A DNA stretch of 64,000 nucleotides from Bryum argenteum (Eukaryota > Streptophyta > Bryopsida > Bryales > Bryaceae): assembly GCA_037043015.1 (NCBI GenBank), contig CM073327.1, forward strand, positions 1,346,727-1,410,726. Reading direction: 5' to 3'. Below, one piece after another: positions 1 to 8,823 of the stretch. Every line of letters begins with the position of its first letter. The stretch's first letter is position 1. Below the pieces are notes generated by a model. It had not been told where the DNA came from, ran no database searches, and saw nothing but the letters and a program-made list of their open reading frames with translations. The position numbers were made by a program, and so were the translations under genes.

Positions 1-414
1 TGAAGGGAGTTTCCTATCCCAGTCAGTCTTGTGCGAGGATACCATCTTGTTCAGGATCTTCCCAACAATCCCATTTGACCGCTCGGTTAAACCGTTAGCC
101 TTGGGGTTATATGGGGTGGTTTTCCTGTGCTTAATGGCATACTTGGTGGTGATCTCCTCAATCACGTCATTGAGGAAATGTTTTCCTCGATCACTCACCA
201 ATTCCAGGGGATACCCGAAGCGCATTATGATTTCCTCAAACAGGAACTGGGCTGCCGCCCGAGCATCACTCCTCCCTGTTGCTCTTGCCTCCACCCACTT
301 GGTGGCGTAATCAGTAGCCGCCAGGATAATGTAGCGCTTCCTACCCCTGCCGACAGGGGTAATAGGCCCCACAAAATCTATCCCCACTTCTCAAAGGGGG
401 CGGTGGTACAATAG
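1..414 (-). pseudogene. Integrase core fragment of gypsy element 1
   Basis: On the minus strand this stretch encodes an rve-type integrase core in a different frame from the upstream RT ORF. Visible motifs are GIDFVGPI (first catalytic Asp, near 376), a VSDRGKHF block (second Asp, near 190) and PYNPKANGLTERSNG (catalytic Glu, near 85). At least two single-base frame changes separate it from the zinc-binding H2C2 region upstream; one appears to be a missing G in a G-run near 390. The C-terminus and 3' LTR are outside the window. The enzyme would insert the cDNA into chromosomes; this copy is presumably non-functional. Confidence 0.8.
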
Positions 415-2410
415 GAGTTAAGGGCCAATGGTTTCTGAACCGAGGGGCCCCCGTCCTTTGACACTGGTCGCAGCTCTGGATGAAGTTCCTCACGTCCCGG
501 ATAATATAAGGCCACCAGTACCCTGAACTCTTTATCCTGTTCACGGTAGTCATGGTGGCAAAGTGTCCGCCTGAATCTCCTGCGTGGAAGGACGCCATCA
601 CTTGCCTCCGTTCCTTGGGTTCTAGACATCGTCTGAGCTTGTCATCCGCACTCATCTTGAACAGGACACCTGAGATCAGTGTATAGGGTGCAACCCTGTA
701 CTGAAACACAATCTTCTCTTCTCGGGTAAGGCCTTCCGGGTAGCGATTGGTTTCGAGGTACTCGATGATGTCCTGGAATTCGGAGGTCGGAGCAGGGTGT
801 GCCTCGATGTTGAAGGCTCCCAGCTCCGGCACTATCTGGGATTCAGGGAACTCATCAGGGAATTGAGAAGATATCTCATCCACCGCAGCTAGACCCCTTA
901 ACCGGGACAAGTAATCCGCGTTAGCGTTAGACTTCCCCGATTTTTCCACCACCTCGTAATTGAACTCCTGGAGTAGTAGTATCCATCGTGCGATTCGACC
1001 GGATAGATCTGGCTTGTTCACCAAATATTTGAGGGAATCATGATCGGTATGGAAAATGATTTTGTATCCCAGCAAATAGTGGCGGAACTTCTTGCACGAG
1101 TATACCACCGCCAGGGCCTCTCTCTCCGTGGTGGTGTAGTTCCTCTCGGCCGAATTCATCTGCCTGCTGGCGTAGTAGATGGGCATCTCCCGGAGCTCCG
1201 AATTGTACTGCCACAGGATAGCTCCTAAGCACCACCCTGACGCATCGATGGTGACATGGAATTCCTTCTCCCAGTTTGGCAGGGACAGGATAGGCGCTTT
1301 CACCAATTGCATCTTCAGGTCCTCAAATGCTGCTTGCCTTTCCGGGGTCCAGGAGAACACCACCTCCTTCTTCAGCAACTCCGTTAGGGCCAGGGCTTGC
1401 TTGGCGTACTTTTCTATGAACCTCCGGTAGTACCCCACGCAACCTAAGAATCCCCTCACCTCCCTCACATTTTTGGGGGCCAGGAGAGCCAAGATAACGG
1501 TGACTTTGTCTAAGTCGACCTGAAGCCCGTCCTTGCTCACAATGTGGCCCAACAGGAGTCCCCTGAGCATGCCAAAGAAGCACTTCCCTGGATGCAGCTT
1601 GAGTCCAGTCTCCCTGCATCTTTGGAATGTCCGCCGGAGGTGTTCCAGGTGATCTTTGATGCTCCCAAAAACAGCGAAGTCATCAATGAATACCTCTAAG
1701 AAATGACGAAGGAAATCTTTGAAGATATCCATCATCAATCGCTGAAAGGTGCCCGGGGCATTGCATAGCCCGAAGGGCATCCTGTTGAAGGCAAACGTCC
1801 CCCACTCCGTCGTGAACGTCGTCTTCAACTGATCGCTTTGGCGGATGGAGACCTGGTTGTACCCGGAGAAGCCGTCCAGGAAACTGTAGATCTCCTGTCC
1901 CGCCACATGATCCAGGATAATGTCGGTGAACGGGAGAGGGAAGTAATCCTTCTTCGTGGCAGCGTTAAGCTTCCTGAAGTCCTGGCAAACGCGGATCTTA
2001 ACCTTCCCATCTGCTCCGGTCTTCTTAGGGACTACTACGATGGGGGAGACCCATTCGGAGTTGTTGACAGGGTAAATAAACCCCGCTTCCAGCAGCCTAT
2101 CGATCTCCTCCTTCACCATCAGGGAGTACTTGGGGTTCAGGCGATACTGCCTTTGCCTTACCGGGGTAGCGCCATCGATCAGATCGATTTGGTGTTCTCC
2201 CAGCTCTGGTGGAATTCCCCTGAGATCAGTAGGGGTCCAAGCAAACACGTCGGAGTAGCTCGAGAGCAACTCCTTGTATTTACTCTTCTCCTCTTCACTC
2301 ATCGTCTTCCTAATATAGAACGTCTTCCCCGGTTCGATCTCCATCTCCTCGAAATCTTTGGGCGAGACGATTCCCTTCACCTTCTCCGGTTCTTGCTCCT
2401 CTGGCACCAT
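341..2410 (-). CDS. Gypsy pol: reverse transcriptase, RNase H and integrase zinc-binding region
   Basis: 689 residues. The RT has QDFRKLN, the FIDDF catalytic box (YXDD equivalent) and GFLGCVGYYRRFI after it. RNase H (DASGWCLGAIL, TTTEREALAVV, FHTDHDSLKYL) is of the form usual in plant Ty3/gypsy. The C-terminal part carries an integrase H2C2 zinc motif (HAGDSGGH ... CDQC). The ORF then runs out of frame for about 20 residues before its stop, so the D,D,E core continues in another frame. Its start overlaps the end of the protease ORF by 34 bp in the -1 frame; expression therefore needs a frameshift, or one base was lost. The reading frame through RT and RNase H is otherwise intact, suggesting recent insertion. 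Confidence 0.92.
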   Translation of the reverse strand: MVPEEQEPEKVKGIVSPKDFEEMEIEPGKTFYIRKTMSEEEKSKYKELLSSYSDVFAWTPTDLRGIPPELGEHQIDLIDGATPVRQRQYRLNPKYSLMVKEEIDRLLEAGFIYPVNNSEWVSPIVVVPKKTGADGKVKIRVCQDFRKLNAATKKDYFPLPFTDIILDHVAGQEIYSFLDGFSGYNQVSIRQSDQLKTTFTTEWGTFAFNRMPFGLCNAPGTFQRLMMDIFKDFLRHFLEVFIDDFAVFGSIKDHLEHLRRTFQRCRETGLKLHPGKCFFGMLRGLLLGHIVSKDGLQVDLDKVTVILALLAPKNVREVRGFLGCVGYYRRFIEKYAKQALALTELLKKEVVFSWTPERQAAFEDLKMQLVKAPILSLPNWEKEFHVTIDASGWCLGAILWQYNSELREMPIYYASRQMNSAERNYTTTEREALAVVYSCKKFRHYLLGYKIIFHTDHDSLKYLVNKPDLSGRIARWILLLQEFNYEVVEKSGKSNANADYLSRLRGLAAVDEISSQFPDEFPESQIVPELGAFNIEAHPAPTSEFQDIIEYLETNRYPEGLTREEKIVFQYRVAPYTLISGVLFKMSADDKLRRCLEPKERRQVMASFHAGDSGGHFATMTTVNRIKSSGYWWPYIIRDVRNFIQSCDQCQRTGAPRFRNHWPLTPIVPPPPLRSGDRFCGAYYPCRQG

Positions 2411-3645
2411 CCTTGCCTCACTCCAGAGGGGACAGGGTTAGACCCCGGTGTCCTGGAAGCGAAGTCGGATCGGTTCTGGAGTTGCTGACGAACCCATTTG
2501 TGACTGAGTGGCACTGAGGACTCTCCTAGTGATCTGTCCTCCACTTCTGTTGAGGTCGGGTTTTGCTTCTCCTGGTTGACAGGCGTACCCTGTTCGGCCA
2601 CGCTATCCGGGAACTCAAAGTCCTGCTCCACCAGGCCCGTGAACTCATCCACAACATAGCTGTATTGTGAGCTGGAGTTCTCCGGGTCAGACCAATCGGA
2701 GGTGTAATCCTCTGGCTCACTCGTCTCCCCGTCGTGGGGTGTATGTTTCCAGGGGATGATGAAAGGCGGTTTGCCAATCCTGAATTCCTTCTCTCCCCAA
2801 TCCACCACTACCCTGGCCATGTAGAGCCAGGGTCGACCCAGGAGAATCTGGAAGGATTGACTTGTCTCTACTCGAATTACCACATAATTCAGCAAATAAG
2901 TTTGATTGCCAATTAATGTGGGAATCGCGGATAGAAGACCCACCGGCCTTACCCTGGTCTGATCCGCCATACGGAGGGTTAGATCCGTCTCCTCCAGGGT
3001 AGTGTATCCCAAGTCGAATGCCGTAGATTCCAGCATGAGATTCACTCCTGATCCCCCATCCACCGGGACCTTGTGGACCATGCACCCATCCACATCAATG
3101 CTGATCTCCGGGGCACCATAATCATCCACCTTGGCAAAGTTCACCGCTACTCCGGGTAGTTTGTATCGCTTCTTCCTTCGATGGATCCACGCTTCCCGGA
3201 TAATCTTCTGATAATTGACATTATCATGTAGTAGCTGCCCGATGGTGACGTTCGCCTTCTGGTCCTTGATATCCTGTAAGATATCATACTCGTCCACCCG
3301 GGGTCCTGACGCCGATGGTAAAACGATGGGCACATCGTCAAACCTGACCTTCCGGGTGGGGGCAGCCTCAGTTGGATCTACCAACTGCTGCCTAACTTCC
3401 TCACTGATGTCAATCTCGAGTTTAGTTGGTTCTACCCCTTTCTCCGCTTCTGCTGGGGGTAATACCAACTCCGGGACAGGAGTGCTCTGGCGGGGACCTC
3501 CGGCACTTTCCCTGTCCTGGCGAGGGCTGATACTGCTCCGCTGTGTCCTCTTCTTGGGTTTCGGTCTTGGTGTGGACTTACTCCTGGTGGAGCCACGTGT
3601 AGTTACCTTCTGCACCGTGACTTCCTCCCCTCCCCGCGGCTCCAC
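2377..3645 (-). CDS. Gypsy retropepsin-like aspartic protease region
   Basis: 422 residues. The centre contains a retropepsin signature VPVDGGSGVNLM, with DGGSG in place of the usual DSG/DTG; Asp-Gly-Gly variants are common in plant Ty3/gypsy proteases. An EYDILQDIKDQ block lies upstream and matches the region where the neighbouring gypsy element 2 is interrupted. N- and C-terminal parts are charged and low-complexity. The ORF is in the same frame as gag, separated from it by one UGA (3655-3657) and a few codons, so a gag-PR fusion by readthrough is conceivable. It overlaps the RT ORF by 34 bp in the -1 frame. Confidence 0.82.
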   Translation of the reverse strand: MEPRGGEEVTVQKVTTRGSTRSKSTPRPKPKKRTQRSSISPRQDRESAGGPRQSTPVPELVLPPAEAEKGVEPTKLEIDISEEVRQQLVDPTEAAPTRKVRFDDVPIVLPSASGPRVDEYDILQDIKDQKANVTIGQLLHDNVNYQKIIREAWIHRRKKRYKLPGVAVNFAKVDDYGAPEISIDVDGCMVHKVPVDGGSGVNLMLESTAFDLGYTTLEETDLTLRMADQTRVRPVGLLSAIPTLIGNQTYLLNYVVIRVETSQSFQILLGRPWLYMARVVVDWGEKEFRIGKPPFIIPWKHTPHDGETSEPEDYTSDWSDPENSSSQYSYVVDEFTGLVEQDFEFPDSVAEQGTPVNQEKQNPTSTEVEDRSLGESSVPLSHKWVRQQLQNRSDFASRTPGSNPVPSGVRQGWCQRSKNRRR

Positions 3646-3654
3646 CTCGCAGCT

Positions 3655-5337
3655 TCATTTATCAGGGTTGTCTACCCCGGCCGTATGGCCATAATTAAGG
3701 GCAGTCTGATCCCTGGGTGGTACATCCACCTTCTTGTACATCTGGCGTGGCTGTGGGGGTTTTGGACACCCATTTAAATGGTGTCCGTACTCCCCACAGT
3801 TCTGACAGGGTAATGGCAGCATTCCTCCTTGGTTGCCCTGGAAAGCTCCCGGAACTGGAGCTGGTGCAGGACAGTTACTCGCGTAATGTCCTGGCAGCCC
3901 GCATCGGTAACATATGACTAATGTCAAATCCCCAAACTTAGATGGGCCAGGAGTGTGACCGCACCCGGGTCCATGCTGATGAGGGGGGTTACCCTGGTTC
4001 CGAACAGGGAGACCCCTACCCCGGCCGTATCCACCCTGGATTTGGTAGATAGATTGGATCTCCACCTCCTCCTCCTCCTGTGGCTCTACGCCAGCGTAGT
4101 AAACTCCTGTCACGGCATCCACATAGTGAATCTGCTTCCGGGGGCGGATGGCGCAATCAATAGGGTGATGGCCCTCCTTCCCACAGTTGGTACAGTAGAC
4201 GTTGGGGCGGAAAGTAGAAACGGCTTTCCTGGCGGGAGGGTTACCCATCATGTGAACTTTGATGGACTCCATCATCTCCTTCATGCCTTTCAGCTCGTCC
4301 TTGACTTTGACCAACTCCTTATCCGCTTTAGATGACCTTCCCCCAGCGGATTTGGATGACTTCGTCTCCCGCTCCGAGTCGGCCTCTCCGGAATTCTCGG
4401 ATCTGGCATCCGAGTTTCCCGGATCATCTGACTCCTCCGTCTCTGATTCCTTCTTCTTCTTCCCCTTCGATTTGCTCTTCTTAGCCTCCTTCACGTCTAG
4501 CCTTTTCAGGGATTTGCGAAGTGAGGAGTCGGAGTTCTCGAAGTTCTGGGCCGCCTGCATCGCGTCCCGCAAGTTGTCAGGTCTGCTCTGCCTTACGTAG
4601 AACGCCATCTGCTTGGGGAGCCCAGCCACGTACCACTCTACCTGGATAACAGGAGAGATGTTGGCTTGGGTAAGCTTCAGGAAGAGCGACTTCACCCTCT
4701 GCCCGTACTGGCGCACAGACTCCTTGCTGCCTTTCCTGATCTGACTTAGCCGGCCCAGGATGCGTGCTTCTCCTCCGGCTTCGCGGAATGTTCGGACAAA
4801 GGCATCGGATAGCAAACCCCAGTCTGCCCTGGTTGCGGCCGGGACGTCGTTATACCACTTCAGCGCCTCACCCTTGAGCAAACCGGAGAAGACTCGAAGC
4901 TTGGAGGCATCGTCTTCTTGGTTAGCGTGGGCTATGGCCACAAACTCGTCCAGCCAATCGTCAACGTCTTCCTCGCCATCCCCTTTGAATCGGTTGTACT
5001 TCAACCTCGTCAGTGGAGCTCTCACCAAGGCTGCCATTTCCTCTCCTGGCGAGACCGGGATAAGGACCTCCGCGGGTGCAAGATTAGCGGCTGGGGGCGT
5101 GGTTGCTACCTCTGACTCTGATTCAGCGCCGAAGTCACTCTCCGGGTCTGGTACAGGCACCAGGAGTTCCACCACGGGTTCAACCACCTCCGCTCTCCTG
5201 GCGACGTGACGTTTTCCGCGAACAGGCGAGCCAAACTCTCTTGCCAATGCTGTAGGACGAATGTTAGCAAGGGCTCTCCTCCGGGCAGATCTCGTAACCC
5301 TCCCCAATTCAGGTTCACTAGTTTGTCCTTGAGTCAT
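3655..5337 (-). CDS. Gypsy Gag polyprotein with three CCHC zinc knuckles
   Basis: 560 residues, intact. A retrotransposon-gag capsid domain occupies roughly residues 115-280 (FKGDGEEDVDDWLDEF, GEALKWYNDVP, SVRQYGQRVKSLFLKL). It is followed by a Lys/Ser/Glu-rich linker and three CX2CX4HX4C nucleocapsid knuckles (CTNCGKEGHHPIDC, CYRCGLPGHYASNC, CQNCGEYGHHLNGC). It would assemble particles and package genomic RNA. The start is the first ATG downstream of the primer site, leaving a leader of about 150 bp. It terminates at an in-frame UGA that separates it from the protease frame. Confidence 0.93.
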   Translation of the reverse strand: MTQGQTSEPELGRVTRSARRRALANIRPTALAREFGSPVRGKRHVARRAEVVEPVVELLVPVPDPESDFGAESESEVATTPPAANLAPAEVLIPVSPGEEMAALVRAPLTRLKYNRFKGDGEEDVDDWLDEFVAIAHANQEDDASKLRVFSGLLKGEALKWYNDVPAATRADWGLLSDAFVRTFREAGGEARILGRLSQIRKGSKESVRQYGQRVKSLFLKLTQANISPVIQVEWYVAGLPKQMAFYVRQSRPDNLRDAMQAAQNFENSDSSLRKSLKRLDVKEAKKSKSKGKKKKESETEESDDPGNSDARSENSGEADSERETKSSKSAGGRSSKADKELVKVKDELKGMKEMMESIKVHMMGNPPARKAVSTFRPNVYCTNCGKEGHHPIDCAIRPRKQIHYVDAVTGVYYAGVEPQEEEEVEIQSIYQIQGGYGRGRGLPVRNQGNPPHQHGPGCGHTPGPSKFGDLTLVICYRCGLPGHYASNCPAPAPVPGAFQGNQGGMLPLPCQNCGEYGHHLNGCPKPPQPRQMYKKVDVPPRDQTALNYGHTAGVDNPDK

Positions 5338-5490
5338 GAATCAAACATCCAGTATGTCTTGGGCGATTCGCTCACTGTACCAGGACCCGCACTTGAAGCT
5401 TCCCGGGACAGGGACTCTCCTAGCAACCCTGGTTGGGCAGGATTATGTTGATCTTCTTGAAGGCCTCCTAGATCTTTGCAGCTGCTAGAA

Positions 5491-5508
5491 TCCCCGGCAG
5501 CGGCGCCA
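5491..5508 (-). other. Primer binding site, tRNA-Asp type, gypsy element 1
   Basis: The minus-strand 18-mer TGGCGCCGCTGCCGGGGA lies 5 bp inside the LTR end. It matches, with one difference, the TGGCGCCGTTGCCGGGGA primer site of plant gypsy elements that use tRNA-Asp. It fixes the LTR boundary at 5514 and the direction of the element. Confidence 0.85.
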
Positions 5509-6677
5509 AAATTTGTCGTGTCGTAATTCGTGATAGCGATATTCCCCTTTAGTGTTCTTTTAAGTGTTAAGAACACCCTCAGAGGTGATATCCGGATTAA
5601 TCGATCCGCGGGGATTCACTGAGCTCCAAAGTGACTAGGATAGCCTTCCCAGGACAGTGCTTCTATCACTGTCCTGTCTTGCTTCTCCTTTGACCAGGAT
5701 GGTACGATCTCCTCTGTTAACAATTCTCGCCTCTCTCTGTCCCTGGTTTCCTTCCGGGGAGTTTGACTTCTCCCACCCTGGTCCACCAGTATATCTCCAA
5801 GCTGGTTTAGTTTTACCTCAGTTGTCCATCAGAGGGTTCTCCCTTAGTTTAAAGTGCTGGATTTAGGGCACTGGACTTCCTCTCTCCTCGAATCTCCCAC
5901 TACTCAACACAACACACAAACCCACAACGCTCTTTTCTCTTGGTTCAACTTCGCCCAGGGTTAGACCCGGCCCCCTTCAATACCAGGGTTGTTAATCCTG
6001 GTACAGGTCACTATAAGGGTGCCAATGTTCCCCTGTTGGTATGGCTACTCACACGTTAACTCTCAAACCAGGATAGAAGGTAGAAAGGGACAACTTTGGA
6101 TACTGAGATCCGGGACAATGGGGAGGACTAAGACCCACTCGTCGCAACAAATGACAAACTTCCCCGCTAGACCACTCGTCCCGGGGAATATTAGGGAACC
6201 CCTGTTCACCTAAAAATCTTGACTCGTAGTGACGCCTAATCGCCAAAACTCCTTACCGGGACACTAGTACAGATCTCACCAACACTAACCTTCACTCCAG
6301 ATCTTCAAGCCAACAATGCAAGGGACTCAATTACACCACCACCCACACACAAAACATCAAGGAAGACGGTTTAGACTTAGAAAGGCGGCCGCAACCCTAG
6401 ATACTTCGAGAATGATGATGATACAAAAAGAGACCCAAAGAATGGGAACATTCCTTGGCTAAGTACCTCCACGCTACTCCGGGTTCCATGCTCCAGATCC
6501 GCTTTTAGTGGATCACGGAATACCCGGACAGGATAAGGCCCACGTGGCCTCTCCTGTACCGCCTATAAGTCAGACACATAAAAACTAATACAAATCCAAA
6601 ACGGTGTGAACACACCTCTATCCTTCTACTACTAAATGCCTATCTCCTAATCTAACGCTAGATAGATCTAGCCCTGG

Positions 6678-8222
6678 TCAACTTGATGCGAGGTTGGCCA
6701 TCGAACCCAACCGGGTAGGTGCTGTCCGCTTGGCCGCTCCCCTGTCTTCACTCCCCTGGTCCACTCGGGTAAGGATGCTGGTCACCCCCGGTTCTCCTCG
6801 CTCCTCCGGATTGTCACCCGTACCTTCCCTAAGTATTGGTCCTCCCCTGGATGTGACTCCCTCGGGTTCCACATCCAAGGGTTCCGTTCCCCCGGAGAGG
6901 GCATCAACCTCATCCAGGATAACTTCCTCGGGAACCACTACAGGGGTCTCGGGTATCATTACTACCTCTGGCTCGGCTTCGATTAGAGGTGGGTCGGTGG
7001 TGTCCGGGGCAGGCTCTTCAGTGGGTGGGTCTGTCGGTTCTCCTGGCGTGACTCCCCCTTCTACGACGGCCTCCTCTCCTGGAGGGACATCCTGCTGCCC
7101 TGGTTCATCAGTCACTACTGCCTCGACTGATGGTAACTCTGGCTCAGGCTGGATCTCCGTGGTGACCTCTCCTCCTAGCTGAGCCTCCCCGACTACCTCT
7201 GCTCCAGGTAAGCAATCGGGCATCTCCCTCCCCAGGAGTGGCACCTCCCCCTCTACGAGTGGCACCTCCCCCTCTACTCCCAACTCCGATGGAGCACTTA
7301 CAACGGCTTCCTCTCCTGTGGGAGCTCGCTCATTCACGGTCGACTCGGGTGGGATTACCACGGGGACACCTTCTCCTGGTTCGACGTGCTCTTCTGTCTC
7401 CAGGGTTGATGGGGCAGCAGCGATCTCCTCCTCCATCGGTGAAGCTTTCTCTTCTACCTCCTGTCCGGGTGGATCTGCTCTTGCCTCTCCTGGTGCAGGG
7501 AGAACCTCTTCCTCTACCCTGGGTTCGGGCTGAGCTTCGGTGGCTGGCGCTTCTGCTGGCCGCACTTCTTCAAGAACGGATGGGACAATATCCATTGCCC
7601 CTGGCACTTCCGGGGAACCTCCGTCGCTACCCTGGGCACGAGCTGGGCCTCATCCATTACCCCTGGATCACCTTCCTCCTCCCATGCCATCTCAACATCG
7701 GGTTGGGCTTCTTCCACCATTTGCTCCCCTGGATCAGCTTCGGCTAAGGGGGCAACACCGAAGGAGTCCCACCTGGTCCTCCTGTTTCCCCTTTTCGCAC
7801 CGTAACACCCCAGGTTGCCTCCGCCTCCGTTGCTGCTACCTCGGCTGCTGCTGCCTCTCCTGGGAACCGCTCATACATCTCCTTGAGAAGGATCCGCATC
7901 TCCTCCAGGGCACCTTCTATCCGCGCCGTATACTTCTTCAGGAAGGCAGCCATGCGCACAGCGGCATCCGCGCCATCACCCTGCAGGTGCGCATCAAATA
8001 ACCGCGCCTTGGCCTGAGCCTCCCCCGGCGTGAGCAGAGTCTTCTGCAAGGCGAAGAGATTAGCCCGCGCCCACCCATTCTGAGTCGAGACATACTTCTT
8101 CAACGCCTCGATCTCCTTATCCTGGGTCAGGATGTTGATGGAGAAATCCATTGCCTGATCTCGCAGCTCCTTCACCTCCTTGTTGAGGGCATCTCGCTGC
8201 TCCTGCATAGCTCTCACCAGCT
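6678..8222 (-). pseudogene. LTR-embedded ORF of gypsy element 1, C-terminal half
   Basis: Continuation of the ORF interrupted at 8223/12857; the reading restarts at ELVRAMQEQRDALNKEVKELRDQ. About 170 residues are predicted helical or coiled-coil (EIEALKKYVSTQ, AKARLFDAHLQ, IEGALEEMRILLKEMYERF). They align in layout with the VLQPDAEAQTKAAFYDARIG ... GINRCLKEF segment of the solo-LTR copies. A long Pro/Glu/Val-rich acidic tail follows (7607-6678). At least one frame change occurs near 7700. No catalytic motif is visible. Confidence 0.55.
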
Positions 8223-8369
8223 CGGGGTGTCGAACCCTGTTCTCCAATATTTTTGTTTTTAGCAATTAATTAGGAGTAAAATGGTAATTTTAGCAAGTAG
8301 AAATAAAAATCGGTCGGCTTAAACCGGTTCGTAGATAGTAATTTTGTGTTAGGATCCCTCCGGCTAACC

Positions 8370-8636
8370 TTAGGGGATTTTTGAGCTTACCGGATATCCG
8401 TATTGGTATCCGGTTGATACCCTGAGATCACCGGATGGGCCGGTTCTCCTACCGGGCTGATGACCGGGGCCGCCGGTCGACCCGGAGAAAGGGCCGGAAA
8501 ACTCGCGGGCGCCCGACAGAACCACTGGCAGCTCTATGATGACCGGGGTAATTCCCGGTGTACGTCTCGAGCGCTGGGTGATGATGTCTCGGAAGGAGAA
8601 CTCCGGTTTGCTGTTATTAGGAGCCGCCGCCTCCAT
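8370..8636 (-). CDS. Antisense ORF in the 5' part of giant LTR B1, unknown
   Basis: 88 residues beginning MEAAAPNNSKPEFSFRDII, divergent from the main LTR ORF. A near-identical ORF is open in the other giant solo LTR (62772-63059), sharing ITQRSRRTPGITPVII and FSGPFSGSTGGPGHQPGRR. Both copies also keep the opposite sense frame open upstream of the main ORF, so coding on this strand is not proven. The composition (Gly/Pro/Ser/Arg-rich) gives no family match. It could be a real small gene or a chance opening in GC-rich LTR sequence. Confidence 0.3.
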   Translation of the reverse strand: MEAAAPNNSKPEFSFRDIITQRSRRTPGITPVIIELPVVLSGAREFSGPFSGSTGGPGHQPGRRTGPSGDLRVSTGYQYGYPVSSKIP

Positions 8637-8823
8637 TCTCAGCCATTCCAGTCCGCGCGTTTTGAGAGATCGAGCAGTCTTGAGCGCTCAGCAATCCGCG
8701 AGAGTTGAAAAAGCGAAGTTCTGTGAGGTTAGGGTTTCGGGAAGTAGGGTTTCTACCGGAGTCAGTCCGGGAAGGCAGGGAGAGAATATTTCCGGGCAGC
8801 TGCAGGAGAGTAGAACCGGAGCG

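Noticed and set aside
1838-2488. 216-residue plus-strand ORF opposite gypsy pol
   Set aside because: Lies fully antisense to the well-supported RT coding region.
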